A stretch of 33,963 nt of DNA, from NCBI GenBank assembly GCA_017547085.1, contig JAFYQM010000096.1, positions 1 to 33,963 on the forward strand, written 5' to 3'. A program made the translations under genes and the position numbers. Source of the stretch: Oscillibacter sp. (GTDB lineage: Bacteria > Bacillota > Clostridia > Oscillospirales > Oscillospiraceae). A model generated the notes under the pieces. That model was not told where the DNA came from. It searched no databases and saw nothing but the letters and a program-made list of their open reading frames with translations. Of this stretch, positions 1 through 5,828 are shown piece after piece; the first letter of the stretch is position 1, and each line of letters starts with the position of its first letter.

Positions 1-756
1 GGCCGTGTGACTCTGTGTCCCCAGCGTCGTTCCATTGGCTCCTATGATGACGGCGCCATGGCGAATTACGTTGTTGTCCCTGCCAAGTACAGCTTCAAGT
101 TGCCGGAGTCTGCAAAGACGCTTGAGAATAAGAAAATCTATGCTCTGGCAGAACCCTTCTGCTGTATCGTGCGCGGTGTGTATGAACGCATTGATGTGAA
201 GCCGGGTGATGTTGCCGTAGTCAGCGGTCCCGGTCCCATGGGCATGATGACTGCCCAGCTGCTGAAATCCCGTGGGGCCTATGTTATCGTATCCGGCCTG
301 CCCATGGATCAGGAGAAGCTGGATTTGGTGAAGAGCATGGGCGCGGACGAGACGGTTACCAGCTTTGAGGAACTGCAGGAGGCTGTCTATCGCAAGAATC
401 CTTACGGCGCACATATTACCTGCGACTGCGTGGGCATCCCTGTGTCTCTGGATAACTGCATTAAGATCATTGCCCCCAACGGCGTACATTTGGAGATTGC
501 CTGCTGGTCTGGTCCCGTTCAGGCGGACCTGAATGCGCTGTTCCTGAAGGAGGCCAACTATGTGACTACCAACTCCACCGCTGTTTCCTCCTGGGAAATC
601 GGTATGAAGCTGATGGCCGAGGGTAAGGTTGATCTGAAGCCTCTGATGAATCTGGAACTGCCTCTGACGGAGTGGCAGGAAGGATTTGAGGCAGCTATCA
701 GTAAGCGGAAGTACAAGGTGGTTCTGCTGCCGGACAACACGTTCGATCAGGAATAA
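1..756 (+). CDS. Zinc-type alcohol/polyol dehydrogenase (MDR family), 5'-truncated by window
   Basis: The reading frame is open from the first base and stops with TAA at 754-756, so only the C-terminal ~251 residues are visible. The Rossmann nucleotide-binding motif G-P-G-P-M-G sits near residues 76-81 of the visible part, preceded by an E-P-F-C-C segment typical of the sorbitol/threonine dehydrogenase branch of medium-chain dehydrogenases. The reaction would be NAD(P)-dependent oxidation of an alcohol or polyol. The N-terminal catalytic zinc ligands lie outside the window, so the substrate cannot be read. A cupin gene follows 23 bp downstream on the same strand, which suggests one operon for sugar or polyol catabolism (inference). 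Family assignment is firm; substrate is unknown. Confidence 0.85.
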   Translation, partial: GRVTLCPQRRSIGSYDDGAMANYVVVPAKYSFKLPESAKTLENKKIYALAEPFCCIVRGVYERIDVKPGDVAVVSGPGPMGMMTAQLLKSRGAYVIVSGLPMDQEKLDLVKSMGADETVTSFEELQEAVYRKNPYGAHITCDCVGIPVSLDNCIKIIAPNGVHLEIACWSGPVQADLNALFLKEANYVTTNSTAVSSWEIGMKLMAEGKVDLKPLMNLELPLTEWQEGFEAAISKRKYKVVLLPDNTFDQE

Positions 757-779
757 CGGTTGTAGAAAGGATAGATATC

Positions 780-1148
780 ATGAAGGTTATCGAAAGAAGT
801 AGCGTACCTGAGCAGTTGCTGCCCGGTCGCTTCATGCAGAAAATCGTTGGTAAAGCTACGGATGGGTATCAGTCCGACAGCCAGATTTTAAACATCGGCT
901 ATTGCAGATATTGTGCAGAAGCTGGTCCCATGGAGCCCCATATGCACGCTGAAGAAACGGTACAGGTGCTCAGTTCCGACCGGGCGTGGGTGCGGTTTGG
1001 TCCTGCCAAGGATGATTTGCCCAACAAGATTATGTTGGAAAAGGACATGACCCTACATATCCCTGAAGCTGAGTGGCATGTTTTCGAATATGAAGAGGGC
1101 GGTTCTTTGGAGATCCTGTTCATCTACGGCAGCAAAGTTGCACTGTGA
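780..1148 (+). CDS. Small single-domain cupin protein
   Basis: This is a 122-residue protein with the two cupin motifs in order. Motif 1 contains H-M-H-A-E-E (about residues 55-60). Motif 2 contains P-E-A-E-W-H-V-F-E-Y (about 95-105). The H-x-H, Glu and later His would bind one divalent metal. Single-domain cupins of this size include sugar isomerases, dioxygenases and binding proteins, and the sequence does not decide among them. The start at 780 is supported by AGAAAGGAT about 8 nt upstream. It lies 23 bp after the dehydrogenase and shares its downstream terminator, so the two are probably co-transcribed and act on the same metabolite (inference). Confidence 0.75.
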   Translation: MKVIERSSVPEQLLPGRFMQKIVGKATDGYQSDSQILNIGYCRYCAEAGPMEPHMHAEETVQVLSSDRAWVRFGPAKDDLPNKIMLEKDMTLHIPEAEWHVFEYEEGGSLEILFIYGSKVAL

Positions 1149-1267
1149 AATTCTCTTGTTAGAGAGAAGGAACGTTTCCGTATTTAAAGTAACTTATACG
1201 AAACACAAATAATTTTGTTTAGAAGCTTTTGCGCTTTTTCCCTTTTTCCTCCTTTACCCCATACGCA

Positions 1268-1303
1268 GTCAAAGAGCCGGATCGTAAGATCTGGCTCTTT
1301 GAC
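1268..1303 (+). terminator. Intrinsic terminator of the dehydrogenase-cupin operon
   Basis: GTCAAAGAGCC(G)GATC pairs with GATC(T)GGCTCTTTGAC around a GTAA loop, giving a stem of about 16 bp with one G-U pair. The T-rich tail is weak (TAAACAGAGTTTT). It is the last host-like feature before the integrated element and marks the likely left flank. Confidence 0.7.
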
Positions 1304-1370
1304 TAAACAGAGTTTTACAAAGCAATAGATATATTGTTTTCAAATTGTTCATGCAATGCTTCTTTCATCT

Positions 1371-1379
1371 TGATATAAT
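1371..1379 (+). promoter_or_regulatory. Extended -10 promoter (TGATATAAT) for the structured RNA
   Basis: TG-A-TATAAT is a perfect extended -10 element, with the hexamer at 1374-1379. The -35 position 17 bp upstream reads ATGCAA, a poor match, which the extended -10 can compensate. Transcription would start near 1386, at the beginning of the structured region. Confidence 0.55.
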
Positions 1380-1385
1380 AATTTC

Positions 1386-1956
1386 AAACTCAAAGATTGC
1401 GTGAAAATATTGTTGTTTCGGATCGTGGGATGGCAAAGTGGACACGAGAACGGTCTTTGATACGAGACAGCCTGCTCCCCGGCGTTATGGCGGGACATAA
1501 GTGCATCCGGGAATTGTAGATTGGCTGTGCGTCAAGAGGTTTGATTTGTCATTTGGTATATGCCAATATGACCCTATTGTGGGGAGTAGGCTGGCAGACA
1601 CGCGGGGGAGGCGAACCCCCTGCCCATGTGTCTGTTAGTTGAAAGCCGGAAGTTTCCCGAATTAATTGTGCCTGTGTTGGTGATTTCGACATCAGGTGCA
1701 TACTTGTGCCAAATGTAAAGCGCTTGTCCTGTGGGCGATGGGCGGCGTTAGCGTTTCTGTATGATCCGCAGAATGAGGCGAACTAAGCCCGCTATCACAC
1801 GAGGGCACGGTAACGCAGCTGTGTAACGCCAGTGATATTTACGAAGGACTGTGGGGAGGGGGAAATTACGCCCTTTTCCAAGAAGAATTGAAGAGTGAAG
1901 GCGCATTTGCGTCAGAGATTGAAGGAGTACAGCTTTTCAAAAGCCGTACTCTTTTT
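1386..1956 (+). ncRNA. Candidate large structured non-coding RNA (~570 nt), class not recognised
   Basis: No coding frame of plausible length fits here, yet the stretch has a promoter at its start, an intrinsic terminator at its end and many nested inverted repeats. ACAGCC (1467-1472) pairs with GGCTGT (1523-1528), closing a multi-hairpin domain. CAGACAC (1595-1601) pairs with GTGTCTG (1628-1634) around an inner GGGGG/CCCCC hairpin. Further hairpins include TGAT/ATCA near 1680-1695, AAGCGC with GCGTTT (one G-U pair) near 1720-1758, and GGCGC-ATTT-GCGTC near 1900-1912. The length is close to the large ornate RNAs of Firmicutes elements and phages (ROOL about 580 nt, OLE about 610 nt), but I cannot match the sequence to any of them. 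It lacks group II intron hallmarks such as a recognisable domain V and a reverse transcriptase. Confidence 0.6.
1925..1956 (+). terminator. Intrinsic terminator ending the structured RNA
   Basis: GAGTAC-A-GCTTTT-C-AAAAGC-C-GTACTC forms a near-perfect 12-bp hairpin followed directly by TTTTT (1952-1956). It separates the structured RNA from the leader of the replication operon. Confidence 0.85.
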
Positions 1957-1979
1957 GTATCTGTATTGTTGTTAGAATT

Positions 1980-2124
1980 TTGGTTCCTGCCGCCGGAGTA
2001 GTTCCCTAAAAACTACCATCGGCGAATCCACAAAGGAGGTGGTGCGTATGCTACGATCCCTTATTTCCCGCAAATATAGCATACACCTTGCGCAAATCCC
2101 CATCACCTCCGGCGGCGGAACCAA
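1980..2124 (+). promoter_or_regulatory. Structured leader with competing long-range and local stems around a leader peptide
   Basis: An 18-bp inverted repeat joins TTGGTTCC-T-GCCGCCGGAG (1980-1998) to CTCCGGCGGCGGAACCAA (2107-2124), with only T1988 bulged. The left arm can instead fold locally: CGCCG (1991-1995) with CGGCG (2020-2024), and GTAGTT (1998-2003) with AACTAC (2011-2016) around loop CCCTAAA. Inside lie GTATGCTA (2046-2053) with TAGCATAC (2077-2084), which holds a start codon, and GGAGGTG (2035-2041) with CACCTCC (2104-2110), which masks a ribosome site. The alternatives are mutually exclusive, as in attenuators and translational switches. It could also serve as a single-strand origin. 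No U-tract follows, so if it regulates, translation is the more likely level. Confidence 0.6.
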
Positions 2125-2131
2125 CACATGA
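2048..2131 (+). CDS. Predicted 27-residue leader peptide
   Basis: ATG at 2048 is preceded by the very strong ribosome site AAAGGAGGTG (2032-2041), and the frame runs to TGA at 2129-2131. The peptide starts MLRSLISRKY and ends SGGGTNT; it has no signal sequence or known domain. The ribosome site, start codon and last third of the frame are each an arm of the stems described for 1980-2124, so ribosome passage or stalling would rearrange the structure. This is the arrangement of regulatory leader peptides rather than of a functional protein. The HTH gene starts 42 bp downstream. Whether the peptide is made is not shown by the sequence. Confidence 0.5.
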   Translation: MLRSLISRKYSIHLAQIPITSGGGTNT

Positions 2132-2173
2132 GAATTTTGTATTGCGTGATTCTGGTGAAAGGGCGGACAAGTT

Positions 2174-2611
2174 ATGTTCCGTTCTTTCTATCCAGCGTCA
2201 ACTGAATTAACTGAAACTGCCACTTTTGGGCAGTATGCTGATTTTTATACACGCAGAGTAGGATTGACTCAAAACAAGTTGGCCGCTTGCGCAAGGGTCA
2301 ATCAATCGAGACTGAATAAAATTGTAAATGAGACAATTAGAGATGTACCTGTGAATCTCTTGGTGAATTTGTGTCTGGTTCTTGGTTTGGATCAAGTCGA
2401 GGCAAAGGATTTTCTTGCACGGAAGGAGCGGGCATTTTCTCCCGCAAACCCGATGCATCAATGTTATTTAGAACTGATTCAGATATATGCGGAAAAAGAA
2501 CTTGATTACCGGTGCATTCCGGTATGTGATTTGTCATCCGTTTTAGATGAGGCAGATACCTATCTTGAAAAACGAGGTTTTTCTACGCTTCCGAACTATT
2601 ATTTGTTATAG
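2174..2611 (+). CDS. Helix-turn-helix regulator of the element
   Basis: A 145-residue protein. Residues about 31-72 (L-T-Q-N-K-L-A ... S-R-L-N-K-I-V ... L-V-N-L-C-L-V-L-G-L) form a five-helix XRE-type DNA-binding domain. The remaining ~70 residues match nothing I recognise. GAAAGGG lies about 8 nt upstream of the ATG. Its codon use is more AT-rich than the flanking chromosome, which fits acquired DNA. As the first full gene after the structured leader and just ahead of the replication genes, it probably controls element replication or excision. The small palindromes downstream at 2687-2702 and 2715-2727 could be its operators (inference). Confidence 0.65.
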   Translation: MFRSFYPASTELTETATFGQYADFYTRRVGLTQNKLAACARVNQSRLNKIVNETIRDVPVNLLVNLCLVLGLDQVEAKDFLARKERAFSPANPMHQCYLELIQIYAEKELDYRCIPVCDLSSVLDEADTYLEKRGFSTLPNYYLL

Positions 2612-2620
2612 AAAAATATT

Positions 2621-2762
2621 AGACAGAGGACAAAACTATTCCCTGGCGGAATAAGTGAAGTCCGCTGTCTTCTGTTATTCTATACTTGCAATCAAGATTG
2701 CATCCCACACGGCACACAAGGCTTGTGCACCTATCCATCCAGCAGAGTCCGATCAACTCTGC
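2621..2762 (+). repeat. Run of four hairpins/palindromes upstream of the small replication gene
   Basis: First: AGACAG-A-GGAC (2621-2631) pairs with GTCC-G-CTGTCT (2660-2670), with an inner ATTCC/GGAAT stem. Second: TGCAATC-AA-GATTGCA (2687-2702). Third: CACAAG-G-CTTGTG (2715-2727). Fourth: GCAGAGT-CCGATCA-ACTCTGC (2742-2762). The second and third have almost no loop and look like operator sites. The first may end the HTH transcript, and the fourth sits just ahead of the next gene. Confidence 0.55.
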
Positions 2763-2794
2763 GCCAATTAAGAAAGTATGAGGTTTAATATACT

Positions 2795-3118
2795 ATGTTG
2801 AATATTCGTGATTTGAAAATTGATGCCGCTGCCACCCTGGGTTCCAAGAAGCTGCTTGTCGATGTTGTGCCCGTTTACGAGTACAAGGACAATCAGCGGA
2901 TGGACAAGGTCGTGGCGTACCGCTATGTCGTTGCTTTGCCTGAAAGGGCATTTGAGAAGATTGGTGTCCGCATCGACGGCCCCCAGCTGATCGATACCCC
3001 TGACGGGTTTGTAGAAGTGACCTTCCACGGCCTGGAGCTGACTGCTTACGAGTCCGGCGGCAAGGTCAACATTATCGCAAAGGCCACTGGCATCTCCCTG
3101 GCAAATACCAAGCACTGA
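2795..3118 (+). CDS. Small element protein in the HelP/YdcP (DUF961-like) position
   Basis: A 107-residue protein dominated by predicted beta strands, for example the stretch around K-L-L-V-D-V-V-P-V-Y-E-Y, then V-V-A-Y-R-Y-V-V and V-E-V-T-F-H-G-L-E. This would suit an OB-like or other single-strand-DNA-binding fold. In Tn916 and ICEBs1, small proteins of similar size (DUF961; HelP/YdcP in ICEBs1, a helicase processivity factor) precede the DNA pump and replication genes, and this gene has that position, immediately before the origin and Rep. Direct sequence similarity to YdcP is weak by eye, so the functional parallel is inference. The start at 2795 has a GAGG about 11 nt upstream. Confidence 0.5.
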   Translation: MLNIRDLKIDAAATLGSKKLLVDVVPVYEYKDNQRMDKVVAYRYVVALPERAFEKIGVRIDGPQLIDTPDGFVEVTFHGLELTAYESGGKVNIIAKATGISLANTKH

Positions 3119-3122
3119 TACC

Positions 3123-3199
3123 GGGGCGAGGCCGATCCGGCCGGGAATCAGATAATTTCCCTTACGGAAAGTATCTCCCGGCTCGGGGAGGCCCGCCCC
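3123..3199 (+). repeat. Large nested hairpin abutting the origin stem-loop
   Basis: GGGGCG-A-GGCC (3123-3133) pairs with GGCC-CGCCCC (3190-3199). Inside, GCCGGGA (3140-3146) pairs with TCCCGGC (3176-3182). At the tip AGATA-A-TTTCC pairs with GGAAA-G-TATCT around loop CTTAC. It ends at the base directly before the origin stem begins. Likely roles are a second origin element (for example a single-strand origin), a transcription barrier, or a loading structure. Confidence 0.6.
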
Positions 3200-3247
3200 G
3201 CTCCCCAGGGGTTAGTATTACCCCTGGGGAGCAAGGTAGCGGTAGCG
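3200..3247 (+). other. Rolling-circle replication origin of CRESS-virus type (stem-loop, nonanucleotide, tandem hexamers)
   Basis: GCTCCCCAGGGG (3200-3211) pairs perfectly with CCCCTGGGGAGC (3221-3232), a 12-bp stem with a 9-nt loop. TAGTATTAC spans 3213-3221 and matches the NANTATTAC consensus of circoviruses, nanoviruses and geminiviruses; by analogy the Rep would nick between T3219 and A3220. Two nt after the stem come tandem hexamers GGTAGC-GGTAGC (3235-3246), in the same place as the circovirus Rep-binding hexamers. A short CGAA-CGA-TTCG palindrome follows (3246-3256). The rep gene starts 39 bp after the stem, in the same orientation. Sequence and layout are direct observations; function is inferred. 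Confidence 0.88.
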
Positions 3248-3271
3248 AACGATTCGTGAAAGGAGGGCCTT

Positions 3272-4228
3272 ATGTCCGAACTCAAAAACAACACGCAGTC
3301 CAGAAAATGGCTGCTTACCATCAACAATCCCCAGTCCTGTGACCTCGACCACGGACGGATCGTCGAAATCCTGCACCTGTTCCATCCAACGTATTTCTGC
3401 ATGGCAGACGAGATCGCAACCACAGGAACTTATCATACGCATATTTACCTGTACTCCAAATCGCCCATCCGCTTCAGTACGGTCAAAAAACGTTTTCCTA
3501 CGGCCCATATTGACAAGGCTGTAGGAACAGCTATGGATAACCGTGACTATATTCGTAAAGAGGGCAAATGGGCTGATACGGCCAAAGTGGAAACCCGCGT
3601 GGAGGGGACCTTTCTAGAATTCGGTACTCCGCCCTCTCCGGCGGAAGAGAATTCTCCCAAGATGCACCAGTTGCTTCAGAATGTAAAAGATGGTTTTTCC
3701 ACCTCTGAAATTGTGGAAGAAAATCCTTCCTTCTGTCTCCAGACACAGAAGATCGATCAGCTGCGGGATAACATCGAGAGCGAACCTTTCCGCAATCAGT
3801 TTCGGGAACTGAAAGTTCATTATCTGTTTGGCGCATCCGGTGCAGGTAAAACCCGGAGCATTTTCGAGAAGCATGAGATGCAGGACATCTGTCGCATTAC
3901 CGATTACGGCGGCAGGAACGGTGTCCGCTTCGATGCCTACCACACCCAGTCCGTGCTTGTGTTTGAAGAATTCCACTCCCAGATCCCCATTGAAGCGATG
4001 CTCAATTATCTGGATGTCTATCCCTTGATGCTTCCGGCCCGATACCAGGACAAGGTCGCCTGTTATACAACGGTCTATATCACTTCCAATATTCCGTTGG
4101 AGGATCAGTACCCTGACATTCAGAAATACAAGCTGGAAACCTGGCGAGCATTCCTGCGGCGCATCCATACCGTAACTCAGTATTTCAGCGATGGCACCAC
4201 CATGGAGGTTATGCATGACACGCGATGA
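3272..4228 (+). CDS. rep: CRESS-type replication initiator: HUH endonuclease plus SF3 helicase
   Basis: A 318-residue Rep with the full motif set. Rolling-circle motif I is W-L-L-T-I-N-N-P (13-20). Motif II is H-T-H-I-Y-L-Y (55-61), the metal-binding HUH. Motif III is Y93-I-R-K96, where Tyr93 would nick the origin and stay covalently bound to the 5' end. The superfamily 3 helicase follows: Walker A G-A-S-G-A-G-K-T (187-194), Walker B V-L-V-F-E-E-F (228-234), motif C V-Y-I-T-S-N (268-273) and Arg residues near 296. This is the domain order and size of circovirus and geminivirus Reps, and CRESS-like Reps are known from bacterial plasmids and integrated elements. The start at 3272 has AAAGGAGG at 3259-3266. 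Its end overlaps the next gene by 14 nt. The origin lies immediately upstream. Confidence 0.92.
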   Translation: MSELKNNTQSRKWLLTINNPQSCDLDHGRIVEILHLFHPTYFCMADEIATTGTYHTHIYLYSKSPIRFSTVKKRFPTAHIDKAVGTAMDNRDYIRKEGKWADTAKVETRVEGTFLEFGTPPSPAEENSPKMHQLLQNVKDGFSTSEIVEENPSFCLQTQKIDQLRDNIESEPFRNQFRELKVHYLFGASGAGKTRSIFEKHEMQDICRITDYGGRNGVRFDAYHTQSVLVFEEFHSQIPIEAMLNYLDVYPLMLPARYQDKVACYTTVYITSNIPLEDQYPDIQKYKLETWRAFLRRIHTVTQYFSDGTTMEVMHDTR

Positions 4229-5528
4229 AAAGTTTAAGCTCCGGCGCAGGACGACCAGACGGGAGATTTGGAGCAGAGTTGCGGAGATTCCAAATTTGCC
4301 GATAAAAGTAGCCCTGCTGGCAGTATACCTTTTGGGTGCCGTCTATGTGCAGAGCAAGCAGGAAACAGCAGATGCCTTTATGGAAACGCTGATCCTTCCT
4401 GCTCCGTTGGTGGAGGCCGTCTGCGACAATTTGCTTCGTTCCTATCTTCTGGCGGGTGTCATCGTCTTTGGCGTTCTGCTGATATATCCCTTTGACCGAA
4501 AGATGGTGGAAGATCAGTTCCAGAGCATTGGCCTCGCCAACTCCGCTGGAATAGTTCCAAGGCTGCTCCGTAAGCGCAGAGACAAAGACCACCCTCGTGT
4601 GACCATTTGGGAGTTCAACAATCCCAGTCTCCCGCTGAAAATGTGGGAAGACAAACGGTTGGCAATCGAGGCTGCTCTGGACATCAATATCATCAGTATG
4701 AAATATGGAAAGAGCAAGGGCCGGATCATTGTTTATGCCGTCCCCGCGAAAGATGATCTGCCGGAGCATATCGAATGGAAAGAGGAATATCTCTCCCCGG
4801 ACAGCTTTGTGCTGACTTTGGGCGATGGGTATATCGGCCCCGTCACGGTTGATTTGGCAAAGATCCCGCATATCCTGTTGGGGGGTTCCACTGGCAGCGG
4901 TAAAAGTGTTTTGCTAAAGCTACTGCTTATGCAGGCACTGTACAAGGGTGCGGAAGTCTATGTTGCTGATTTCAAGGGCGGTGTGGATTTTCCTCCCGCA
5001 TGGCATGAACGCTGCCGGATGTGTTTTGAGGAAGACGACCTACTTGAACTGTTGACAGGTCTTGCAGACGAGTTGGAACGGCGCAAGAGGCTGTTCAAAA
5101 AGACAGGGTGTCCCAATCTGGACGAGTACAACAAGGTCAAGGGAACACACCTGAAACGGCTTATATTCGCCTGTGATGAGGTTGCAGAGATTCTGGACAA
5201 GTCCGGTGCTGATAAGACTCGCAAGGATAAGCTATCTTCTATTGAAAGCAAGCTGTCCATTATTGCGCGGCAGGGCAGAGCCTTTGGTATCCATCTGATT
5301 CTCGCCACCCAGCGCCCAGACGCTAATCTGATCCCTGGCCAGATCAGAACCAATCTTGGATGCCGTATCTGCGGCAGGGCGGACAGTATTCTATCCCAAA
5401 TCATTCTGGATAGCACAGCGGCGGCAGATCAGATTTCCAAGGAAGCACGAGGCCGTTTCCTGCTCCATGATGGTACAGTGTTTCAGGGATACTGGTTTGA
5501 CGAGCGACAGTTTGAAAGGTCAGGGTGA
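4215..5528 (+). CDS. FtsK/SpoIIIE-type DNA translocase (Tcp-like coupling/transfer ATPase)
   Basis: A 437-residue membrane ATPase. Two N-terminal membrane segments (about 31-46 and 77-92) are followed by a cytoplasmic FtsK/SpoIIIE domain. Walker A is G-S-T-G-S-G-K-S (224-231), Walker B ends in C-D-E near 320-322, and L-A-T-Q-R-P lies near 362-367. Related proteins are Tn916 Orf21, TcpA, ICEBs1 ConQ and the streptomycete TraB. I chose ATG 4215 because GGAGG lies 6 nt upstream at 4204-4208, giving a 14-nt overlap with rep; an ATG at 4191 would add eight atypical residues. With Rep, Xis and Int alone, the gene set resembles actinomycete integrative elements that move double-stranded DNA with one FtsK-like protein. 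Transfer is inferred, not shown. Confidence 0.85.
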   Translation: MTRDEKFKLRRRTTRREIWSRVAEIPNLPIKVALLAVYLLGAVYVQSKQETADAFMETLILPAPLVEAVCDNLLRSYLLAGVIVFGVLLIYPFDRKMVEDQFQSIGLANSAGIVPRLLRKRRDKDHPRVTIWEFNNPSLPLKMWEDKRLAIEAALDINIISMKYGKSKGRIIVYAVPAKDDLPEHIEWKEEYLSPDSFVLTLGDGYIGPVTVDLAKIPHILLGGSTGSGKSVLLKLLLMQALYKGAEVYVADFKGGVDFPPAWHERCRMCFEEDDLLELLTGLADELERRKRLFKKTGCPNLDEYNKVKGTHLKRLIFACDEVAEILDKSGADKTRKDKLSSIESKLSIIARQGRAFGIHLILATQRPDANLIPGQIRTNLGCRICGRADSILSQIILDSTAAADQISKEARGRFLLHDGTVFQGYWFDERQFERSG

Positions 5529-5530
5529 GT

Positions 5531-5737
5531 ATGACTGTAGAGATCGAGAAAGTACCAATTCACCTGAAAGTGACGCTAACCATCAGGGAAGCTGCGGAGT
5601 ACAGCAATATTGGGATCAACAAAATTGACAGTATGCTTCGTTCTCCCAATTGTCCCTTTGTTCTCTTTGTTGGAACGAAGAAACTGGTCAAGCGTAAGGA
5701 ATTTGAGCATTTTATCAGCAGTAAACTGATGATTTGA
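5531..5737 (+). CDS. xis: Excisionase (Tn916 Xis-like)
   Basis: A 68-residue winged-helix protein. The stretch [17 protein letters not shown] (about 18-34) mirrors the DNA-binding helix region of Tn916 Xis (L-T-I-E-E-A-S-K-Y-F-R-I-G-E-N-K). The end ([12 protein letters not shown]) matches its wing and last helix. Xis bends DNA at the element ends so that integrase excises rather than integrates. The start is ATG 5531, two bases after the ftsK-like stop, with AGGG 5 nt upstream; a GTG two codons earlier is possible. It is co-transcribed with rep and the pump and is separated from int by a terminator, so excision and replication would be switched on together. Confidence 0.85.
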   Translation: MTVEIEKVPIHLKVTLTIREAAEYSNIGINKIDSMLRSPNCPFVLFVGTKKLVKRKEFEHFISSKLMI

Positions 5738-5760
5738 GTACACTTCGCTATTGAGAAATA

Positions 5761-5805
5761 GGAGCCCTTATGCTACAATCAAAGTTGTTGCATGGGCTTC
5801 TTTTT
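5761..5805 (+). terminator. Intrinsic terminator between xis and int
   Basis: GGAGCCC (5761-5767) pairs with GGGCTTC (5794-5800), with inner ATGC/GCAT and CAA/TTG pairs, followed by TTTTT at 5801-5805. It would end the replication/xis transcript and uncouple int from it. Confidence 0.75.
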
Positions 5806-5828
5806 CTTTGCGGGAAAGGAGTTCAATC

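Noticed and set aside
1208..1222. AAATAATTTTGTTTA, identical to part of the phage T7 gene 10 leader used in vectors
   Set aside because: The flanking bases do not match the vector leader, the match is AT-rich and short, and the window otherwise reads as natural chromosome, so contamination is unlikely.
1386..1956. Possible group II or group I intron
   Set aside because: There is no recognisable domain V, no reverse transcriptase or homing endonuclease, and the stretch ends in an intrinsic terminator rather than a splice site.
2687..2727. The two short palindromes as an oriT
   Set aside because: No relaxase other than Rep is present and no known nick-site sequence could be recognised; operators are the simpler reading.
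5751..5828. In-frame 26-codon N-terminal extension of the integrase
   Set aside because: It runs through a strong terminator hairpin and lacks a ribosome site, while ATG 5829 has AAAGGAG at good spacing.
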